DNA of 64,000 bases, from NCBI GenBank assembly GCA_964223495.1, contig CAXQGL010000024.1, forward strand, positions 42,577-106,576, given 5' to 3'. The position numbers were made by a program, and so were the translations under genes. Source of the DNA: UBA8752 sp964223495. GTDB lineage: Bacteria > Bacteroidota > Bacteroidia > Flavobacteriales_D > Sanyastnellaceae. Under the pieces are notes generated by a model. That model did not search any database and was not told the DNA's origin. It worked only from the letters and a program-made list of their open reading frames with translations. Shown here piece after piece: positions 17,713 to 26,393 of this stretch. Position 1 is the stretch's first letter. Each line of letters starts with the position of its first letter.

Positions 17713-18315
17713 ATGGCATTTGAACTTCCCGCACTTCCATACGCCCCCGACGCCTTGGAGCCCCACATCGACACCCGCACCATGGAAATCCACCATGGCA
17801 AGCACCACGCCGGATACACAGCCAAACTGAATGCGGCAATCGAAGGGACGGACATGGCCGGCAAGTCCATAGAGGCACTTTGCACGGAGCATGCAGACAA
17901 TGGCGCCGTCCGCAACAACGGAGGCGGTTACTTCAACCACAACCTCTTCTGGACCAGCATGTCCCCCAACGGCGGCGGAGCCCCTGGAGGCGACCTTGGC
18001 GCGGCCATCGACCGTGATTTCGGCAGCTTCGATGCGTTCAAGGATGCATTTTCCAGCGCGGCCGCCACGCGTTTCGGCAGTGGTTGGGCCTGGCTCTGCG
18101 TGAATGGAGGCAAGTTGGAGGTCTGCTCCTCCGCCAACCAGGACAACCCCCTGATGCCCGGAGTGGGCTGTGGGGGATACCCGATTCTCGGCATCGACGT
18201 CTGGGAGCACGCCTATTACCTGAACTACCAGAACCGCAGGCCGGACTACATCGCGGCGTTTTTCAACGTCGTCGATTGGAACGCTGTTTCCGAGCGTTTC
18301 TCGGCAGCCCAATAA
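17713..18315 (+). CDS. Fe/Mn superoxide dismutase
   Basis: The enzyme dismutates superoxide to H2O2 and O2. All four metal ligands are present: His27 (IHHGKHH), His76 (FNHNLFW), Asp162 and His166 (DVWEHAYY). At 200 residues with no signal peptide it is cytoplasmic. The choice between Fe and Mn cannot be made safely by eye. It sits 36 bases after the S41 protease gene and 16 bases before ispD, so all three may share a transcript. Confidence 0.97.
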   Translation: MAFELPALPYAPDALEPHIDTRTMEIHHGKHHAGYTAKLNAAIEGTDMAGKSIEALCTEHADNGAVRNNGGGYFNHNLFWTSMSPNGGGAPGGDLGAAIDRDFGSFDAFKDAFSSAAATRFGSGWAWLCVNGGKLEVCSSANQDNPLMPGVGCGGYPILGIDVWEHAYYLNYQNRRPDYIAAFFNVVDWNAVSERFSAAQ

Positions 18316-18331
18316 GCCATCCCTCCGCCGA

Positions 18332-19021
18332 ATGCAGCACCTCATCCTCGTTGCCGGCGGAACGGGAACCCGCATGCACCAGCCTGTCGCCAAGCAGTTT
18401 CTGCCGCTGGGTGGTCGGCCGATCATCTTCCATACCCTGAAGCGCTTCCGTCAGGCATTGCCCCACCTGCACATCGTGCTGGTCCTGCATGACAGTCTGC
18501 ACGGAAAATGGGACGCATTGGTTGCAGAAGCGCCCGAGATGGGCGTGGATGCGGTGGTGACGGGTGGGGTCGAACGGTTCCATTCGGTGCGGAACGGATT
18601 GGATGCGCTTCCCGAGGGCCCCGGGACGGTGGCCGTGCACGATGCGGTTCGGCCTTTCGTGGAGGTGGATACCATCCGCCGATGCTTCGCGGCTGCGGAG
18701 AAGCATGGTGCCGCCATTCCGGTGGTGCCCGTAAAGGACACCATCCGACAGTTGGGTGACCGGGGAAACGAACCCCTCGATCGCGCGAGCCTGAGGGCGG
18801 TCCAGACGCCGCAGGTATTCGATGTCCTGCGTTTGAAGGAAGCCTATGAAGCGGAATACATGCCGGTCTTTACGGATGACGCCTCGGTGTGGGAGGCCCG
18901 GGGCGGACACATCGAACTCGTGGAGGGGGACCTCCACAACATCAAGATCACCACGCCCGAGGACCTGCTGAGTGCCGAGGCCTTTCTCAACCTGAGATCA
19001 GCGCCTTCCGGGAAGGCATGA
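18332..19021 (+). CDS. ispD: 2-C-methyl-D-erythritol 4-phosphate cytidylyltransferase
   Basis: IspD converts MEP plus CTP to CDP-ME in the non-mevalonate isoprenoid pathway. The 229-residue protein has the CTP-binding N-terminus VAGGTGTRMHQPVAKQF, HDAVRPFV, RAVQTPQVF and the C-terminal TDDASVWE and NIKITTPEDL. The 3' end overlaps the convergent CPBP protease gene by 35 bases. Confidence 0.95.
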   Translation: MQHLILVAGGTGTRMHQPVAKQFLPLGGRPIIFHTLKRFRQALPHLHIVLVLHDSLHGKWDALVAEAPEMGVDAVVTGGVERFHSVRNGLDALPEGPGTVAVHDAVRPFVEVDTIRRCFAAAEKHGAAIPVVPVKDTIRQLGDRGNEPLDRASLRAVQTPQVFDVLRLKEAYEAEYMPVFTDDASVWEARGGHIELVEGDLHNIKITTPEDLLSAEAFLNLRSAPSGKA

Positions 19022-19883
19022 TGCGGTCATAGGCCCAGATGGCACCGGCCGTCAGTGCGAGGCTGCCCAGCACGATCCCCGTTTCCAGTTCGAACAGGTC
19101 GTCCGTCATGCTGCCCGTATACCACAATGTGACTGCGGCAGCGGTATTGTTCAGGAAGTGCGCGACCATACCCGGCAGGATGCTGCCGCTGCGGTGAGCG
19201 AACCAGCCGAAGAGGAGGCCCATCAGGACCCGCGGAAGGAATCCGTAGAACTGGAAGTGGATGGCACTGAATATGATGGAGGTCAGTAGGATGCCCAGCC
19301 AGGCCCGGCCCGTGGCTTTGATGAGCAGGGGCTGGAGCGCCCCCCGGAAGCCGAGTTCCTCGAAGATGGCGGGCACGGCGGCCACACTGAGGATGACCAC
19401 GACGCGACGTGCACCGTCCGCGGTCACGAGGAAGGTGGTGACCCGTTCCATCAAATCTTCGAGGGGCTTGAAGATGTCCTCCAACATGGAGCCCTCCGGA
19501 ATGGCAGCGACATTCCACTCATAGGAAAGGGCCATGATCGGGGCCGAAACCAATGTGGTCAATGCCACCAACGCCAGGGGTCCGATTGAAATGGAGCCGG
19601 CGGTGTACCGCAGGCCGACCGGCACGGCACGGTCCCACATGGCGGATGCGATGAAGACGGCACCCCCGAAACCGATGGCCTGGCTGATGAAATTCTGCAG
19701 GTGCAGCTGCCACCAGCTTGCGGCATCCGAGGGCATGGCCTGACCGGGCAGGATCATGACCGTGTCCCCGAACAACATGGGGCCGATGAAGGCCGCGATG
19801 AAGGATGCGGTCACCGAGCAAATGAGGAGCAGCCCCAGAAAAATCAGGGACCGGCTCAAGGATTGGATCTGTAGCGTCGTCAC
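18987..19883 (-). CDS. CPBP family intramembrane metalloprotease
   Basis: This multi-pass membrane protein of the CAAX protease/bacteriocin-processing (Abi) family has 298 residues and about seven hydrophobic segments. Family motif 1 is EELGFRGALQ (EExxxR), motif 2 is SAIHFQFYGF and motif 3 is GMVAHFLNN, so the catalytic Glu and His residues are intact. The substrate is unknown. The start codon is GTG at 19883. It converges with ispD with a 35-base overlap and lies 9 bases after dusB. Confidence 0.9.
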   Translation of the reverse strand: MTTLQIQSLSRSLIFLGLLLICSVTASFIAAFIGPMLFGDTVMILPGQAMPSDAASWWQLHLQNFISQAIGFGGAVFIASAMWDRAVPVGLRYTAGSISIGPLALVALTTLVSAPIMALSYEWNVAAIPEGSMLEDIFKPLEDLMERVTTFLVTADGARRVVVILSVAAVPAIFEELGFRGALQPLLIKATGRAWLGILLTSIIFSAIHFQFYGFLPRVLMGLLFGWFAHRSGSILPGMVAHFLNNTAAAVTLWYTGSMTDDLFELETGIVLGSLALTAGAIWAYDRIMPSRKALISG

Positions 19884-19892
19884 GGTGTGAAT

Positions 19893-20888
19893 CTAGGCGT
19901 TGGGGATCCCGTCGGCATACTGCTTGGCAACATGGTCCAGAACGGCGTGCAGCACTGTGGGATCCTCCTCCGTAACCAGTGAAAGCCGGTGCTCCTTGAA
20001 GTGGGGCAATCCACGGAAATAATTGGCGTAATGACGCCTCATTTCCACCACACCGAGGCGCTGTCCCTTCCATTCCAGGCTGTGGTTCAGGTGCTGGCGG
20101 GCGGCTTCAACACGGTCGACGATCGTCGGACGGGGCAGGTGCTCCCCAGTGGCGAAGAAGTGCTTGATTTCGTTGAAGATCCATGGGTTCCCGATGCTCG
20201 CGCGTCCGATCATGATGCCGTCCACTCCGAATTCCTTTCGGTAGGCCAAGGCCTTTTCCGGTGAGTCTATATCACCGTTGCCGAACACGGGAATTTCCAT
20301 CCTGGGGTTCTGGGCCACTTCCCGAATCAGCGTCCAATCCGCCTCCCCCTTGTACATCTGGGCCCGGGTCCGTCCATGGATGGAGATGGCTTTGATGCCC
20401 ACATCCTGAAGGCGTTCGGCAACCTCGACGATGTACTTGGAATTGTCGTCCCAACCGAGACGGGTCTTCACCGTGACCGGCAGATCCACGGCATCCACAA
20501 TCTCCTTGGTCATGGAAACCATTTTGGGGATGTCCTGCAGGATGCCGGCTCCCGCACCCTTGCAGGCGACTTTCTTGACCGGACAGCCGTAGTTGATGTC
20601 CAACACGTCAGGACCGGAAGCGGCGGAAATCTCGGCCGCCCTTCTCATCGAGTCGATTTCCGAGCCGAAGATCTGGATGCCGATGGGGCGTTCTTTCTCG
20701 TAGATGTCGAGTTTCTGGCGGCTCTTGGCTGCGTCCCGGATGAGGCCCTCCGAGCTGATGAACTCCGTGTACATCATGTCCACGCCGTGTGTCTTGCACA
20801 AGGTGCGGAACGGGGGATCACTGACATCCTCCATGGGAGCAAGGAGGAGAGGGAATTCACCCAATTCTACGGGACCAATCCGGACCAT
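19893..20888 (-). CDS. dusB: tRNA-dihydrouridine synthase, DusB type
   Basis: This flavoprotein reduces specific uridines in tRNA to dihydrouridine. The 331 residues show the TIM-barrel FMN-binding start LLAPMEDVSDPPFRTL, the signature DINYGCPVKKV with catalytic Cys in GCPV, HGRTRAQMYKG, and NGDIDSPEKAL followed by DGIMIGRASIGNPW. A -7 box TAATTTCG at 20893-20900 sits only 4 bases before the ATG. Confidence 0.96.
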   Translation of the reverse strand: MVRIGPVELGEFPLLLAPMEDVSDPPFRTLCKTHGVDMMYTEFISSEGLIRDAAKSRQKLDIYEKERPIGIQIFGSEIDSMRRAAEISAASGPDVLDINYGCPVKKVACKGAGAGILQDIPKMVSMTKEIVDAVDLPVTVKTRLGWDDNSKYIVEVAERLQDVGIKAISIHGRTRAQMYKGEADWTLIREVAQNPRMEIPVFGNGDIDSPEKALAYRKEFGVDGIMIGRASIGNPWIFNEIKHFFATGEHLPRPTIVDRVEAARQHLNHSLEWKGQRLGVVEMRRHYANYFRGLPHFKEHRLSLVTEEDPTVLHAVLDHVAKQYADGIPNA

Positions 20889-20892
20889 GGCG

Positions 20893-20900
20893 CGAAATTA
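20893..20900 (-). promoter_or_regulatory. -7 box 4 bases before the dusB start
   Basis: TAATTTCG on the minus strand is followed by CGCC and the ATG ending at 20888, the same layout as before panD. Confidence 0.6.
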
Positions 20901-22139
20901 GCCCGCATCGGGCGCCATGCGTCGCACGAGGTACGCGACCATGGCTGCGCTGAACGTGCCGCCCACCCCGAGCACGACGAGCGCCACCCCGAGTACGTCC
21001 AGCGCTTGCAGAGAAACCGGATAGGCGGGCACCATCGCCCCCTCGAGGCGGACCAGGCCATACCGGTCCTGGAGCACGACCAGAGCCATGCCGATGCCGA
21101 TGCCCGCCGCCGCGCCCAAGGCATTGATCATCAATCCCTGCCAGGAGAAGACCTGCCGGATCTCCCGGCCGGTCATGCCGATGGCGGTCAGCGTACCGAT
21201 GTCTCGGCGTTTGTCGAGGAGAAGCATGGTCAATGCCGCGAGGATGTTGAAGGCCGCCACAACGAGGATGAAGCTGAGGATGGCGAAAGTGGCCCACTTC
21301 TCCGCGCGGCTCGTCGCGTGGATCAGGGCGTTCTTTTCCCGCCGGGTTCGGGTCAGCAATTCCGGCCAGCGCGCATCCAGTGATTGACGCAGCTCCTGCA
21401 CACTCCAGCCTGATTCGGGCACCAACTCGATGCGGGACACCTCATCGGGCCGTTGCAGGACATCCTGCGCGAAATCCAATGGCGCCACGAGGGTGCTGGC
21501 ATCGGTTTCGGCATTGATGGAGAACGTGCCGCAGACGGGCAGTCGGCGGCTGACCATCATCCCCTCCAATCCACCATCGAACAGGTTTCTGCCCCGCGCG
21601 GTTCCAAGGCTGCGGCCACGCCTGGGTGCCGCAACCGAGAGGTTGACCGGGGCATCTCCTCGATTAGGCAACCTCAACTGGATGGCCATGCCCAGCCCCA
21701 CATAACCGCAGGGTCCACCCAAGGTGTCCGCCTTGAGGACGTCTCCGCTCCTCAACCGTCCGGTGAGCCCCGTTTCCCTGGCGTGTTGCACATCGAAGCC
21801 GATGAGGGAGCAGACGTGGGGCTCGTCCTGCCATCGGACGACGACATCCTGCTCGAGCACGCCCCCCGCATGCCCCACACCAGGGTGGGCGGACAGGCTG
21901 TCAATCCAGGCCGTTCCCAAGGTTCTCCCTTCGGATGGCAACACGGCCAATTCGGTATCCAGACTTGAAAAAAGCTCCTCCACGAGTTCCTCGATGCCGT
22001 TGAAGGCACTCAGGATGGTCACCATGGCTGCGGCGACCGCGGCCACCACGAGAACGGAAATGCCCGAAACCAGATGGATCAGCCGCTGGGATTTCCGAGC
22101 CCAGAGGTAACGCCGTGCAATGCGGAAGGGGACATTCAC
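20898..22139 (-). CDS. ABC transporter permease, LolC/LolE-like
   Basis: This FtsX-domain membrane protein resembles the LolC/E subunits that release lipoproteins from the inner membrane. The 413 residues begin NVPFRIARRYLWARKSQRLIHLVSGISV, a Lol-type start with the first membrane helix, then a periplasmic domain and three C-terminal helices. LLLDKRRDIGTLTAIGMTGREI is the coupling region of LolC/E proteins. The start is a GTG at 22139, 4 bases after a TAACTTGG box. No LolD ATPase is in the window. Its 3' end overlaps the dusB promoter. Confidence 0.88.
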   Translation of the reverse strand: MNVPFRIARRYLWARKSQRLIHLVSGISVLVVAAVAAAMVTILSAFNGIEELVEELFSSLDTELAVLPSEGRTLGTAWIDSLSAHPGVGHAGGVLEQDVVVRWQDEPHVCSLIGFDVQHARETGLTGRLRSGDVLKADTLGGPCGYVGLGMAIQLRLPNRGDAPVNLSVAAPRRGRSLGTARGRNLFDGGLEGMMVSRRLPVCGTFSINAETDASTLVAPLDFAQDVLQRPDEVSRIELVPESGWSVQELRQSLDARWPELLTRTRREKNALIHATSRAEKWATFAILSFILVVAAFNILAALTMLLLDKRRDIGTLTAIGMTGREIRQVFSWQGLMINALGAAAGIGIGMALVVLQDRYGLVRLEGAMVPAYPVSLQALDVLGVALVVLGVGGTFSAAMVAYLVRRMAPDAG

Positions 22140-22272
22140 ATCGCCAAGTTAGACGCCCCCACGCGCACCCCTCCTCCGTGGGCCCGCAAGAGTGAACCTT
22201 GCTCCGTGAGGTATGCTGTATCGGCGATGATCCCGCCCCCCAATAGACATGGATGGCGACGTCTTTTCGGAT

Positions 22273-22623
22273 TCAGCCACCTTTCAGCAGACCGTCAATC
22301 TCCTCGTAGCGGTCAAGGCCGTCGTCGATGAAGAACCGCAGCTCCGGCATTTTGCGGAGGTGTTTCCCAACCCTTCCCGCCAGGACCTTGCGGACATGAT
22401 GGGCTTCTGATTGGACCAATTCCAATCCCTCTTCCGGTGTGCCGGCTGAGGCGATGGACATGAAGCTCAGATAGACGCGAGCGAGCGAGAGGTCGGGGGT
22501 CAGTCGAACCGTCGTCACCGTGATGAAATGCCCCCCGAACCGGATGGAGCCTTCCCGTTGGAGCAGCATGCCGATTTCCTTCTGCAGCAGTGCGGCAAGG
22601 CGTTCCTGTCGAATTCCAGCCAT
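22273..22623 (-). CDS. rbfA: Ribosome-binding factor A
   Basis: RbfA is a KH-like factor for maturation of the 30S subunit and 16S rRNA 5' end. The 116-residue protein has the family start RQERLAALLQKEIGMLLQ, then TVTTVRLTPDLSLARVYLSF and the C-terminal PELRFFIDDGLDRYEEID. Its ATG lies 3 bases after the stop codon of the T9SS cargo gene. The 133 bases downstream before the LolC/E-like gene show only that gene's -7 box. Confidence 0.94.
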   Translation of the reverse strand: MAGIRQERLAALLQKEIGMLLQREGSIRFGGHFITVTTVRLTPDLSLARVYLSFMSIASAGTPEEGLELVQSEAHHVRKVLAGRVGKHLRKMPELRFFIDDGLDRYEEIDGLLKGG

Positions 22624-22626
22624 GGT

Positions 22627-23502
22627 TCAGTCGATGCGGATTTTGAGCCGCCGTCCATTGGGGAGGGTGGCGATGAGGACCCCTCCGCCTCCGGTGGCGG
22701 GAATGATCCAGCTTGATGTGCTTGGGAAGGCCCCCAACCGGCGTCCGAGCAGGTCGTGGACGACGATGTCCCCGTTGATCGTTTGCCCGCTCCAACGCAA
22801 CCGCCCCTGATCCACGACGAGGCTGCCCTGAACGGAGGGCGCCTCCGGTATCCGATTGACGGCGATGCTGTCTGTACATCCCGGGTGGGGAGGCAGCCAT
22901 GTGGTGTCCAGCGCGAAATCGTGACGCAGGGCGCCGTTTTCAAGAAAACACGCCGCGTGTGGATCGAGATCGGCAATGCAGAGATAGGCAGATGGCCCCA
23001 TCGGTCCATTTTCCGAACCGATCCCCTCGATCCAGTATTCGATGAAATTCTCATTGTCCGGCAGAAGCTGCAGGGTCAGGCGCCGGCTCACGGTGCCGTC
23101 CGTCCATGTGAAGGGCTCCACCGCCACACAGGTGATGTCCGCCCAGTCGCATTGGGGCGCCACCATGGAGTCGCCGGGTTCCAGGCCAAAGTCGAACCAC
23201 AGTGTCCCCGGATCGAGATCGAGGTCCCACCGCATCCATACCTGTCCTGTTTCAGTGTCCTCATGAAACCAACCGGCCAATCCAGCGCTGGGATTGCCCT
23301 CGTACTGGACCGTCATCCGGTGCCACAGCTCCCCGTCCGCCAGTGTGGTATCGCCTTCGATCCGGTACTCCACCGGTGTGGGCACCCAGCCACCTTCGAC
23401 GCCGCACCACGTCCGGTCGGTCTGAAACATGGGCATGAAGCCGTCCTGGCCGAGTGCGAGGCCAGGTGCCAACATACAGATTCCGGCGAGCAGGTTCCGC
23501 AT
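22627..23502 (-). CDS. Secreted protein with type A T9SS C-terminal sorting domain
   Basis: The function of this 291-residue secreted protein is unknown. It begins MRNLLAGICMLAPGLALGQ, a clear signal peptide. The central about 200 residues contain six Cys and several acidic stretches with no recognised enzyme motif. The last about 75 residues (SLVVDQGRLRWSG, then VVHDLLGRRLGAF and LIATLPNGRRLKIRI) match the pattern of the type A C-terminal domain that directs proteins through the type IX secretion system. It starts 1 base after the hflX stop codon. Confidence 0.8.
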   Translation of the reverse strand: MRNLLAGICMLAPGLALGQDGFMPMFQTDRTWCGVEGGWVPTPVEYRIEGDTTLADGELWHRMTVQYEGNPSAGLAGWFHEDTETGQVWMRWDLDLDPGTLWFDFGLEPGDSMVAPQCDWADITCVAVEPFTWTDGTVSRRLTLQLLPDNENFIEYWIEGIGSENGPMGPSAYLCIADLDPHAACFLENGALRHDFALDTTWLPPHPGCTDSIAVNRIPEAPSVQGSLVVDQGRLRWSGQTINGDIVVHDLLGRRLGAFPSTSSWIIPATGGGGVLIATLPNGRRLKIRID

Positions 23503-23503
23503 G

Positions 23504-24682
23504 TCAGTAAAGGAAGTGGTTGTGGGGGAAACGCTGGACGTGCAGCTCGCGGACCTCGGCATACAGCACCTCCCGGAGGCTGTCCATGCCTTCCTTGGTC
23601 TTGGCCGAGAGGAACAACACGGGGCCGTCGTGATCGGTGAAACGGTGACGCAGTCCTTCGATGAGGTGCTCTCGGTCCACTTCACCCTCAGGGTCGCGCA
23701 GCTGGTCGATCTTGTTGAAGACCAACATGGTCCTTTGGGTTCCGGCTCCGATCTCAGCCAAAGTCTCCTCCACGACCTGCAGATGGTCTTCGAATTGCGG
23801 ATGGGAGACATCGATGAGGTGGACCAGCAAATCACTCTCGCGGGTCTCGTCGAGCGTACTCTTGAAGCTCTCGACCAATTGGTGGGGGAGCTTGCGGATG
23901 AACCCGACCGTGTCGCTGAGCAGGAAGGGCAGGTTGTGGACCACCACCTTGCGCACGGTCGTATCGAGCGTGGCGAAGAGCTTGTCCTCCGCAAAGACCT
24001 CCGATTTGGAGAGGCGGTTCATGAGGGTGGATTTCCCGGCATTGGTGTAGCCGACCAAGGCCACGCGCACCAGCGCGCCGCGGTTTCCGCGTTGGGTGGC
24101 CATCTGGCGATCGATGGCGGCAAGGTCCTTTTTCAATGCGGAGATGCGGTCCCGGATGATGCGGCGGTCCGTCTCGATTTCCTTCTCGCCCGGACCCTTC
24201 ATGCCGATGCCGCCCTTCTGCTTCTGGAGGTGTGTCCACATTCGTGTCAGCCGCGGCAACAAGTACTGGTACTGGGCAAGTTCGACCTGTGTCTTCGCGT
24301 GGGCCGTTCGGGCCCGTTGGGCGAAAATGTCGAGGATGAGGTTGGCCCGGTCGAGGACCTTGGTTTCCGGAAGGGCCTCACCGAGGTTGCGCAGTTGGGA
24401 GGGGCTCAATTCGTCGTCGAAGATGAGGAGGTCGATGTCGTGCTCCTCGATGTACTCTGTGATCTCTTCGAGCTTGCCCTTGCCCACGAAGGTCCGGACG
24501 TCGGGGTGGTCGAGGGATTGGACGAAGGTGCCTATGGTGTCCGCATTGGCTGTCCTCGCGAGGAACTCCAATTCGTCCAGGTATTCCGAAAGCAGCTCAC
24601 GGGGCTGGTTGCGGGTGGCCAATCCCACCAGCACCGCCCGTTCAGGCTTCCCGTCCTTTCTGGCCAAGGGTTTCTCCAGCAT
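23504..24682 (-). CDS. hflX: Ribosome-associated GTPase HflX
   Basis: HflX splits stalled ribosomes during stress. The 392-residue protein has the N-terminal HflX domain (LDELEFLARTANADT, GKGKLEEI), a helical linker with the glycine-rich KGPGEKEIETDRR, and a G domain: G1 GYTNAGKSTL, G3 DTVGFIRKLPH and G4 NKID. Its ATG directly follows the stop codon of the cytochrome c gene. Confidence 0.95.
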   Translation of the reverse strand: MLEKPLARKDGKPERAVLVGLATRNQPRELLSEYLDELEFLARTANADTIGTFVQSLDHPDVRTFVGKGKLEEITEYIEEHDIDLLIFDDELSPSQLRNLGEALPETKVLDRANLILDIFAQRARTAHAKTQVELAQYQYLLPRLTRMWTHLQKQKGGIGMKGPGEKEIETDRRIIRDRISALKKDLAAIDRQMATQRGNRGALVRVALVGYTNAGKSTLMNRLSKSEVFAEDKLFATLDTTVRKVVVHNLPFLLSDTVGFIRKLPHQLVESFKSTLDETRESDLLVHLIDVSHPQFEDHLQVVEETLAEIGAGTQRTMLVFNKIDQLRDPEGEVDREHLIEGLRHRFTDHDGPVLFLSAKTKEGMDSLREVLYAEVRELHVQRFPHNHFLY

Positions 24683-25012
24683 CTATTCCCTGAACTGTTC
24701 GATGTAGCGGGCCACGGCCTCGATCTCCTCCTTTTGCAGGATGCCCTTCTGGCCCGGCATGGTCCCTTTGCCGTAGGTGATCAGGGCCACCCTTTCCTTG
24801 AAGTCCAACCCGGATACCGAGAGGTCGGGCGACTTGGATGCACCGAGCTTGCCGTCGTCCCCATGGCACAGGGAACACTTTCGCACATACAGGCTGCGCG
24901 CCTGGGCATCGGACACGGCGTTTCCCCCATTCGGAACGTCAGGCTGTTCCCCCTCTCCGCATCCCATGAGGGCCAGGGCGAGGACCGCAGTGAGGAGGAG
25001 CCGGTTGATCAC
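24683..25012 (-). CDS. Class I cytochrome c lipoprotein
   Basis: This is a small periplasmic electron carrier. The GTG at 25012 overlaps the upstream stop codon by 4 bases and gives MINRLLLTAVLALALMGC, a lipoprotein signal with lipobox LMGC (Cys18). Heme is bound through CSLCH (C46, C49, H50) and the likely axial Met is M85 in GTMPGQ. The mature protein is about 90 residues, the size of a cytochrome c domain. An in-frame ATG at 25051 would add a basic stretch that weakens the signal. It follows a membrane protein gene that may be its partner. Confidence 0.88.
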   Translation of the reverse strand: MINRLLLTAVLALALMGCGEGEQPDVPNGGNAVSDAQARSLYVRKCSLCHGDDGKLGASKSPDLSVSGLDFKERVALITYGKGTMPGQKGILQKEEIEAVARYIEQFRE

Positions 25013-25461
25013 AGCCAACCGTAGGCCTCGAAACCGTCGCGGAAGGGCCACGGGATGCTCGACAGGATGAGGACCAGCGAGACCGTGAACCAGATGGCCT
25101 GACGCTTGAATTTGACGCGATCATCCTCAGCCCGCTTCGAAAGGCTGTGCCCCAGCGTACCCAGGATCACGGCAATCAGCATCGTGACCATGTGCTCCAG
25201 TGAGAAGAACCGCATGACCGTGCTGGCCATGGCGTCCGGATTGCCCAACAGGCCGCTCCACCCCTTGCCGAAATACAGGACGAAGCCGAGCAGCAATTGG
25301 ATGTGCAGTGAAATCATCGTGAAGAGTCCCCGCTTCATGTCGCCCCCGCTGAAATTCCGGCCGGAGGACATTCCGGAGAAGGCCTTGACGATGGAGAGCA
25401 GGAGCAGGACGAGTACCACCCAGCGCAGAAAGCCGTGGAGGTGTTGGATTCCGGTCATCAT
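25009..25461 (-). CDS. Small four-helix membrane protein (cytochrome b-like)
   Basis: The 150-residue protein from the ATG at 25461 (a second ATG follows at once) has four hydrophobic segments. Conserved-looking His residues sit in or next to helices: HLHGFLRW, SLHIQLLLG, EHMVTMLIA and LGHSLSK. This resembles small Bacteroidota proteins usually labelled cytochrome b, which could bind heme. The gene overlaps the cytochrome c gene by 4 bases, which strengthens a redox role. The start is supported by a TATCTTCG box 4 bases upstream. Direct evidence for heme binding is lacking. Confidence 0.65.
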   Translation of the reverse strand: MMTGIQHLHGFLRWVVLVLLLLSIVKAFSGMSSGRNFSGGDMKRGLFTMISLHIQLLLGFVLYFGKGWSGLLGNPDAMASTVMRFFSLEHMVTMLIAVILGTLGHSLSKRAEDDRVKFKRQAIWFTVSLVLILSSIPWPFRDGFEAYGWL

Positions 25462-25465
25462 GGGA

Positions 25466-25493
25466 CGAAGATAGTGGGGCAGAAGTACCTTGC
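25466..25493. promoter_or_regulatory. Divergent promoter pair between membrane-protein and SDR genes
   Basis: On the minus strand TATCTTCG (25466-25473) lies 4 bases before the ATG at 25461. On the plus strand TACCTTGC (25486-25493) lies 4 bases before the ATG at 25498. The two start codons are only 36 bases apart, so each promoter's upstream element would fall on the other promoter. Confidence 0.5.
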
Positions 25494-25497
25494 GTCC

Positions 25498-26274
25498 ATG
25501 CAACTGGACCTGACCGGAAAACACGCACTGGTGTGCGGCGCCTCACAGGGAATCGGCCTCGCGGCAGCCATCGGATTGGCCGAACTCGGGGCAAGCTGCA
25601 CGCTCATGGCGCGGAATGCCGAGCGGCTGGAGGCCGCCTTGGCCCAACTCCCCGGAAAGGGGCACACTTTCGTTGTAGCGGATTTCACCGATCCGGAATC
25701 CGTGCGCAAGGGGGCGGAGTCCGTCGTAGGGAAAAAGCCGGTGGACATCCTCGTCAACAATACCGGCGGACCGGCGGGTGGTCCTGCCCACGGCGCGGAA
25801 ACCGCGGCCTATCTGGCGGCCTTTTCACAACACCTCATCTGCAACCAGCATCTGGTACAGGCCGTGCTTCCCGGCATGCGCTCCGCGGGTGCTGGTCGCA
25901 TCGTCAATGTGATCTCAACTTCGGTCAAGCAACCCTTGGATGGTCTCGGGGTCTCCAATACCGTGCGCGGTGCCGTGGCCAATTGGGCCAAGACCCTCGC
26001 CAACGAGCTCGGGCCCGACGGCATCACCGTGAACAATGTGCTGCCGGGAGCCACCCGCACGGCGCGGCTGGACCAGATCGCCGAATCCAAGGCCGCCAAG
26101 ACCGGACAGACATCTGAAGCGGTGCTCGAGACCATGGCCCGGGCGGTGCCCCTGCGCCGGTTGGGGGAGGCGCATGAAATCGGGTCGGCCATCGCATTCC
26201 TCTGCAGTCCCGCAGCAGCGTACATCAGCGGGATCAACCTGCCTGTGGACGGAGGTCGGACACGGTCCCTCTGA
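25498..26274 (+). CDS. SDR family protein lacking the canonical Tyr-Lys pair
   Basis: This 258-residue Rossmann protein has the NAD(P) motif GASQGIGLA and NNTGGPAGGP, and a FabG-like C-terminus (GITVNNVLPGATRT, then YISGINLPVDGG). Where classical SDRs have YxxxK it reads GVSNTVRGAVANWAKTLA, with Asn and Arg. A group of FabG-like SDRs shares this substitution, so the reaction may differ or be lost. The start at 25498 is set by the box before it. It is divergent from the cytochrome-related genes. Confidence 0.85.
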   Translation: MQLDLTGKHALVCGASQGIGLAAAIGLAELGASCTLMARNAERLEAALAQLPGKGHTFVVADFTDPESVRKGAESVVGKKPVDILVNNTGGPAGGPAHGAETAAYLAAFSQHLICNQHLVQAVLPGMRSAGAGRIVNVISTSVKQPLDGLGVSNTVRGAVANWAKTLANELGPDGITVNNVLPGATRTARLDQIAESKAAKTGQTSEAVLETMARAVPLRRLGEAHEIGSAIAFLCSPAAAYISGINLPVDGGRTRSL

Positions 26275-26349
26275 AGGCCGGCGAGTTCATCACCATGGAG
26301 CGCTGATAAACTCCGTCCCGCCAAAAGGTCGACTCAGACCGCTTCAGCC

Positions 26350-26357
26350 TAATTTCG
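26350..26357 (+). promoter_or_regulatory. -7 box of gdhA
   Basis: TAATTTCG lies 36 bases before the ATG at 26394. This is one of the few plus-strand genes with a clear untranslated leader. Confidence 0.55.
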
Positions 26358-26393
26358 CACCGCACGTCAATCGAAACGTCACCTTATCGCATC

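Noticed and set aside
23429..25024. A 531-codon plus-strand open frame opposite hflX and the cytochrome c gene
   Set aside because: The minus strand here encodes hflX with all GTPase motifs and a CxxCH cytochrome. The plus frame is an antisense artefact.
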